This document shows, in pieces, positions 13,821 through 17,736 of a stretch of 17,736 nt of DNA. Position numbers and translations under genes: made by a program. This DNA comes from CAZAMT01 sp964486145 (GTDB lineage: Bacteria > Bacteroidota > Bacteroidia > Bacteroidales > JAAAOM01). The DNA is taken from positions 1 through 17,736 of the forward strand of contig CAZAMT010000053.1 of assembly GCA_964486145.1 (NCBI GenBank). Reading direction: 5' to 3'. Position 1 is the stretch's first letter; the number at the start of each line of letters is the position of its first letter. The notes below the pieces were generated by a model, which made no database searches, was not told the origin of the DNA, and saw only the letters and a program-made list of their open reading frames with translations.

Positions 13821-15962
13821 TTAGAATCCAACTGAAAGTGACACACCATACGTTAACGGTTTCCCTTGCTGGGCGTATGTATTTCCGAGTGCATTAAACA
13901 AAAATGATTGGTATTCGGTATTTAACATATTATCAGCCCATAATCTTAGGTCAAACCATTTGAATGAAGCATTTATGCCACTGTTAACAATGAAATAAGC
14001 ATTTTGTTTGTTCATATTTTCCTCTTCCCAATAATGACGACCAATGGCATTGAGCGTTGAATGTAAACGGATTTCACTGATTGTTTTATTGTTAAACGGA
14101 ATACGGTATGAAATACCGAACTGACCGGTATAATTGGGAATGTACGGAATGTAATTACCTGAATAATTTATATCTTTTGCAGTATCCCGCTCGTAGCTAA
14201 TAAATCTTGCATCGGTAAATCCAACATTGAATGATGCAACGAGGTTTTTCACGGGAATATATGACAATTCAAGTTCGAATCCTTTACTTTCAGATTTACC
14301 TGCATTTGTAAGTTTTGAACCTCTCCCGCTGGGCACAGGTTGATAAATCTGTTGATTGGTCCAGTCAATGTAAAACAATGCCATATTTGCGGATAAACGG
14401 TTATTCAGAAAACTGGTTTTTAACCCTGTTTCATAATTCCAGGCATATTCGGGATCAAAGGTCTTACCTTCTTCGGTTTCGAACGTTGTATTGAAACCTC
14501 CACTTTGATAACCCTTGGAGATGCTTACATATTGATTCATGTGGGTTGTCCAGCGGTAGTTTAGTGCCACCTTGGGGATAACTTCGGTGAATTCAAGAGT
14601 TTTATCGAAAGCAGACACCTCCCTTTCATTTTCCATAACAGTAATCAGGTATTGATAATCCATACGATCCTTTTCATACTCGGTGCGCAGGCCAAGTGTG
14701 AGATCTAAATCATCAAACAAAAGGTTTTTTAATGTCGCCTGCCCGAACCATGCCAGCGAATAGTTGGCCATGTCATAGTGTTTTGTGGATAATGACATTC
14801 CGGGAGGCAAGCGAAACATGTTGGCTCCTGTCTCAGAAAAATGGGCATTTACCGATTTGTTCAGGGTCTGGTAGAAACCGAACAGACCGGTAACCCATTG
14901 CAGATTCCCAGTAGTGTTTGATACCAGGTTAATCTCCTGCACATATAGATCCTGCACCTGATCCTGATCAACAAACACAAGCGACACCGGCAAAAAATCC
15001 TGATCGATATCCTGCAAATCATCTATCCGTTGAAAACCTGCCACATAGGATAAATCAAATGACTTAAACGATTGTTTTAACCGGTAATTTGCCGTGTATA
15101 ATTCACGGTCGTAACTGCTTTTATGATCATACGCGGGTGTATTCAATTTACCAGTTGAATCTACAACACCATACGGATAACCACCTTCAGTGCTTATTTC
15201 TGCATGCAGCTTCAACTCCATCTCCAGATTATCATTCGGTGTAAATCGCAGACTGGTTCTTCCGCTGTATTCATTCAAATTGTCAATGGTATTGTCAAGG
15301 AATTCATTGTGAAAATACCCGTCTTTCTTCCGGTAATCAAGAGATATGTTGGCAATTAATTCATCCTCGATAATGGGCTGGTTATGGGTAACACGATACT
15401 CCTGGAAATTATAGTTTCCAAATTTAGATGTCAGCGTGGTTTTCCGGGTATTTGACACAGGTCGTGTAATTACGTGAATAATTCCACCAAGTGCATTTCT
15501 TCCGTAAAGAGTTCCCTGCGGTCCGCGAAGTACTTCAATGCGCTCAATGTCGTAAAGATTAAAATCATATGCTGATTTATCAAAATAAGGAATATTGTCA
15601 ACGTAAAGACCAATTTTTGGCATGTTGATCCGTGCTCCAATGCCGCGCATATAAATGGGAGCAGTCAACTTTGATCCGTATGTTGGCATAAAAAGGTTTG
15701 GCACAACGGAATTAAGTTCGCGCAATGATTCAATTTTTTGCTGATCAATTTGAACTGCTGAAATACTGCTAATTGCACCGGGTACTTCCAGCGCAGACAT
15801 TTCCCTTTTTTCAGAGGTAACAACAGCTTCCTGCAAATCATACTGCCGGATTAAAAACGTATCGGTGGATACAGCATCCTGTGCCATTGTATGTATACCA
15901 ATGGTAATGAGGAGTGCGAAAGTAATAAAGTAGCACGGCTTTGTTAACATGGAATTATTCAT
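13821..15962 (-). CDS. TonB-dependent outer-membrane receptor (iron/porphyrin type)
   Basis: Energy-dependent outer-membrane importer. From the ATG at 15962 the product is 713 residues with a signal peptide (MNNSMLTKPCYFITFALLI, cleavage after HTMA). EAVVTSEKRE follows and may be the TonB box. The plug domain spans about residues 35-150, with PNLFMPTYG, PIYMRGIGARINMP, GLYVDNIPY and IERIEVLRGPQGTLYGRNAL. The remainder is a 22-strand-type barrel with SKGYQSGGFN and a C-terminal Phe. It lacks the N-terminal carboxypeptidase-like domain of SusC proteins, so it resembles siderophore, haem or cobalamin receptors. The frame is open to 16136, but that extension would run into the tRNA and has no plausible start. 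The classic haem-receptor FRAP/NPNL box is not seen. First gene of the five-gene unit; the ligand is inferred from the haem genes. Confidence 0.88.
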   Translation of the reverse strand: MNNSMLTKPCYFITFALLITIGIHTMAQDAVSTDTFLIRQYDLQEAVVTSEKREMSALEVPGAISSISAVQIDQQKIESLRELNSVVPNLFMPTYGSKLTAPIYMRGIGARINMPKIGLYVDNIPYFDKSAYDFNLYDIERIEVLRGPQGTLYGRNALGGIIHVITRPVSNTRKTTLTSKFGNYNFQEYRVTHNQPIIEDELIANISLDYRKKDGYFHNEFLDNTIDNLNEYSGRTSLRFTPNDNLEMELKLHAEISTEGGYPYGVVDSTGKLNTPAYDHKSSYDRELYTANYRLKQSFKSFDLSYVAGFQRIDDLQDIDQDFLPVSLVFVDQDQVQDLYVQEINLVSNTTGNLQWVTGLFGFYQTLNKSVNAHFSETGANMFRLPPGMSLSTKHYDMANYSLAWFGQATLKNLLFDDLDLTLGLRTEYEKDRMDYQYLITVMENEREVSAFDKTLEFTEVIPKVALNYRWTTHMNQYVSISKGYQSGGFNTTFETEEGKTFDPEYAWNYETGLKTSFLNNRLSANMALFYIDWTNQQIYQPVPSGRGSKLTNAGKSESKGFELELSYIPVKNLVASFNVGFTDARFISYERDTAKDINYSGNYIPYIPNYTGQFGISYRIPFNNKTISEIRLHSTLNAIGRHYWEEENMNKQNAYFIVNSGINASFKWFDLRLWADNMLNTEYQSFLFNALGNTYAQQGKPLTYGVSLSVGF

Positions 15963-16016
15963 TTTAAGTGTAGCCGAATTTAGCACCCAATTCTGAAGAA
16001 ATTTTGAAGAAAGCGT

Positions 16017-16052
16017 ATGATAAATAATTTTAGAAATGATATAAATAATTTT
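16017..16052. repeat. Pair of direct repeats, candidate operator
   Basis: ATGATAAATAATTTT (16017-16031) and ATGATATAAATAATTTT (16036-16052) are identical apart from a two-base insertion. Their right ends are 21 bases apart, about two helical turns. Placement upstream of an iron/haem uptake gene would suit a repressor or activator site. The DNA is AT-rich, so chance similarity is possible. Confidence 0.35.
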
Positions 16053-16080
16053 GCAGAAATGGAACATTTGGCTAATTTCG
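16051..16080 (+). promoter_or_regulatory. tRNA-Leu promoter
   Basis: TTG at 16051-16053 and TAATTTCG at 16073-16080 (one mismatch to TAnnTTTG) are 19 bases apart. The box is followed by GCAATCCCAA, counting its last G, identical to the sequence after the rplM -7 box. The leader to the mature tRNA would be about 13 bases. Confidence 0.6.
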
Positions 16081-16099
16081 CAATCCCAATTCATTAACT

Positions 16100-16183
16100 G
16101 CCCGGATGGCGGAATTGGTAGACGCGCTGGTCTCAAAAACCAGTGGGCTTTTGCCCTTGCCGGTTCGATCCCGGCTCCGGGTA
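16100..16183 (+). tRNA. tRNA-Leu (anticodon CAA)
   Basis: All arms fold. The acceptor GCCCGGA (16100-16106) pairs with TCCGGGT (16176-16182), the first pair being G-U, with discriminator A at 16183. The D stem is GCG/CGC (16109-16111 with 16123-16125), and the loop contains TTGGTAGA. The anticodon stem CTGGT/ACCAG (16127-16131 with 16139-16143) encloses CTCAAAA, with anticodon CAA at 16134-16136, decoding UUG. A long class II variable arm has the stem GGGC/GCCC. The T stem GCCGG/CCGGC (16159-16163 with 16171-16175) holds loop TTCGATC. The 3' CCA is not fully encoded (CCT follows). A T-rich tract just downstream may end transcription. Confidence 0.96.
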
Positions 16184-16266
16184 CCTATTTTTTCTGTTGT
16201 AATTATTGAAAATCAAGCTATCCAAGATGATTTCCGAACCATTGCCTGAAACCATCTGTCAATATC

Positions 16267-16401
16267 CTAATCATTTTTATGCCTGTAATCAAAATGATCA
16301 ATGTTTTTGCCATTTTCGTCCCAACCCGGATTGAAGGTCAACACGTTACCTTCAAACGGAAAATTGTATGAGTAGTGGTAGAATCGCGGGATTCTTTCCT
16401 G
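16267..16401 (-). pseudogene. Short coding-like remnant, unidentified
   Basis: The minus strand reads 44 codons with protein-like composition, including RFYHYSYNFPFEG and TFNPGWDENGKN, ending at a TAG (16267-16269). An in-frame TGA lies immediately upstream and no start codon is present, so this may be the C-terminal end of a decayed gene. The upstream half overlaps the palindromic element at 16378-16431. I do not recognise the family. Confidence 0.3.
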
Positions 16402-16431
16402 TCAAACCGCTATGCAGTTTGAGCGGGCTAC
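16378..16431. repeat. REP/BIME-like palindromic element
   Basis: The 54-base segment begins with GTAG and ends with CTAC, its reverse complement. Each end is followed inward by a palindrome: AGAATC/GATTCT (16380-16385 with 16390-16395) around GCGG, and CCGCT/AGCGG (16407-16411 with 16422-16426). A second pairing, CAAAC/GTTTG (16403-16407 with 16417-16421), interleaves with the latter. Two inverted GTAG-headed hairpins are the layout of REP pairs tied to RayT (Y1) transposases. No second copy is present in the window, so the assignment is tentative. Confidence 0.4.
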
Positions 16432-16482
16432 AAACCTTGATATTTACCACATTGCCTACCATTACTTATACAAAGTGAAATA

Positions 16483-17460
16483 TTAATCCTCAATTAATAC
16501 ATTAATATTACCACGCTTACCATTAAATCCATCCACACCGCTTATACCAGAATTTCCTTCAATTCCATGTAATTCGGACATAGGTTTGTTCCCCCCTGGT
16601 CCTCCTCTACCTCCTTTACCTGCAATTCCGCCGCTATTTGATATTATAACAGATGACCTATAGCGCTGACTTCGTTTATTCATAATAATGTGAATATCTC
16701 CGCCATTTCCACCGTCACCTCCATTCCCACCTTTCCCGCCTTTACTTCCATATCTAACAAAAACTCCTGATCCACCATTTCCACCATTTCCTGCATCCCC
16801 TCCATCAGCCATAATTTTTAGCTTTCCACAGGCAGGATTTATGTAAAATTCTTCTTTTAGATTAATTGTCTTATCATAAATTTGTATGTTTAAAAGTGTA
16901 TCAGGATAGTTTTGCAATTTTACAGCATTTATATACACTGCAAGATCATCTGCGTTTTCCCCATGTGCCCCATCTTTTCCATTTTTTCCTGGCAATGGTT
17001 TATAAAGTATTTTTTTTATAAATAACCGTGGTCCTCTTGATATACCATCTTTAGTTTTTTGAGGTTTAAAATTAGCAATTAAGGTTCCACAGTAATCTAA
17101 AGAAATTTCTTTTCTGGTAGTTAAATAAGGATTGTTTTTCTTCCTTACGTACACTTCTATTACATGATCACTGATGCTTTTAGCATTATCAGTAATTTTT
17201 ATATAACCATCTTCAAATTCACCACCGGTAACGTTAATATCATATAGTCTCCAAGGTTCATTGCCACCTAACAATCCTTTTGTTAACATTGTATCACCTG
17301 GCTCATTAATTTCCATTATACCAAGTTCAATGATACTTTCTAAGTTAACTCCATTTGAAGGGCGATGTATAATTTCTAATTTTTGGGCAAATAAAGGATA
17401 GAAGAATACCATATTGTAAAAAACAAGGAATAAAAATTTTTTAGATCTTGTATTCACCAT
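16483..17460 (-). CDS. Secreted glycine-rich protein of unknown function
   Basis: I do not recognise a family for this 325-residue protein. It has an N-terminal signal peptide with likely cleavage after PLFAQ (residue 26), so it is exported. Residues 27-150 are a mixed, probably beta-rich region. A short collagen-like GXY run (GKNGKDGAHGEN) lies near 158. From about 219 the chain is dominated by GGXGGX repeats (GGKGGNGGDGGNGG near 241 and GKGGRGGPGG at 281-290), ending without a sorting domain. Only two cysteines are seen (124 and 211). The open frame, signal peptide and consistent composition support a real gene. The surrounding DNA is clearly more AT-rich than the haem region, which may mean accessory or transferred DNA. 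A structural surface role is a guess. Confidence 0.7.
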   Translation of the reverse strand: MVNTRSKKFLFLVFYNMVFFYPLFAQKLEIIHRPSNGVNLESIIELGIMEINEPGDTMLTKGLLGGNEPWRLYDINVTGGEFEDGYIKITDNAKSISDHVIEVYVRKKNNPYLTTRKEISLDYCGTLIANFKPQKTKDGISRGPRLFIKKILYKPLPGKNGKDGAHGENADDLAVYINAVKLQNYPDTLLNIQIYDKTINLKEEFYINPACGKLKIMADGGDAGNGGNGGSGVFVRYGSKGGKGGNGGDGGNGGDIHIIMNKRSQRYRSSVIISNSGGIAGKGGRGGPGGNKPMSELHGIEGNSGISGVDGFNGKRGNINVLIED

Positions 17461-17736
17461 AAATTTATTTCATTTAAATAATTGAAGCTAAAACAACAAT
17501 TAAGTTACAATAAAGATTATGTTACTTATTATATGAATCGTTTGTATAATTGAAAAATTTACCACTCTAATTCATTTCTGCTTCTAACTAAAATGTTAAT
17601 TTAAATTTTTTCCTCAAACAAATCATTTGAGTTTATTTATAATAATATCTTGCAAGTATAAAAATTATATTTTGTGAACAAAACATCAAATAAAATTTCC
17701 ATTTGATTTTTTAACGGAATTTCCCGAAGGCGGATC
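17461..17736. other. AT-rich region at the right edge, no gene identified
   Basis: No convincing coding region. A weak hairpin ATCAAAT (17685-17691) with ATTTGAT (17701-17707) is followed by five T. A TTG (17650) precedes a near -7 box ending TTTTG at 17674. These could belong to a small transcript or to a gene beyond the window, but both are weak in such AT-rich sequence. No clear TAnnTTTG faces the glycine-rich gene. Confidence 0.3.

Larger units (their letters stand above)
15963..16099. promoter_or_regulatory. Divergent control region between TonB receptor and tRNA-Leu
   Basis: AT-rich 137-base gap. For the receptor, TAAATTCG on the minus strand (15975-15982) is a one-mismatch -7 box but leaves a very short leader and lacks a TTG partner, so the true promoter is uncertain. 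Two direct repeats at 16017-16031 and 16036-16052 lie in the middle of the gap. The tRNA promoter occupies 16051-16080. Confidence 0.4.

Noticed and set aside
15963..16136. N-terminal extension of the TonB receptor frame to 16136
   Set aside because: It would run into tRNA-Leu, lacks signal-peptide features, and a proper signal peptide begins at the ATG at 15962.
16412..16486. Small plus-strand frame beginning MQFERATNLDIYH
   Set aside because: Only 24 codons; it overlaps the palindromic element and the end of the glycine-rich gene, with no promoter or start signal. Probably chance.
1..17736. CRISPR array, insertion sequence or prophage
   Set aside because: I saw no regularly spaced repeats, transposase, integrase or phage genes on either strand; apart from the candidate REP-like element there is no mobile DNA.

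Overview
The window looks like a piece of a Bacteroidota chromosome, most likely from the Bacteroidales/Marinilabiliales side; the family is not resolved. The ribosomal proteins closely resemble Bacteroides homologues from memory. The gene order rplM-rpsI-rpsB-tsf-pyrH-frr is typical of the phylum. Several promoters carry the Bacteroidota -7 box TAnnTTTG, some with a TTG near -33, and most genes lack a Shine-Dalgarno sequence.

Left part (1-4597, plus strand): a translation block encoding L13, S9, S2, EF-Ts, UMP kinase and ribosome recycling factor. It has a good promoter before rplM, a structured spacer before rpsB, and intrinsic terminators after tsf and frr. Middle part (4600-8685): a minus-strand pair (an OmpA-type lipoprotein and a radical SAM/SPASM protein) lies back to back with dxs, the entry enzyme of the MEP isoprenoid pathway. 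A perfect -7 box faces each way in the gap, and it fixes the dxs start at 6766.

Right-centre part (8810-15962, minus strand): five tightly spaced genes read TonB-dependent receptor, MFS permease of the AmpG/RhtX/FptX type, hemN, hemG (HemY type), hemH. Only the last three steps of protoporphyrin-dependent haem synthesis are present, placed behind an outer- and an inner-membrane uptake gene. This suggests a module that imports a porphyrin or a ferric chelate and finishes haem synthesis. The ferrochelatase has four internal cysteines that may hold an Fe-S cluster. This is the most interesting system in the window; its ligand is inferred, not shown.

Right end (16100-17736): a tRNA-Leu(CAA) diverges from the haem module across an AT-rich gap with two near-identical direct repeats. 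Beyond it lie a possible REP/BIME-like palindromic element bounded by GTAG and CTAC, a short coding-like remnant, a secreted glycine-rich protein of unknown role, and an AT-rich stretch without a recognisable gene.
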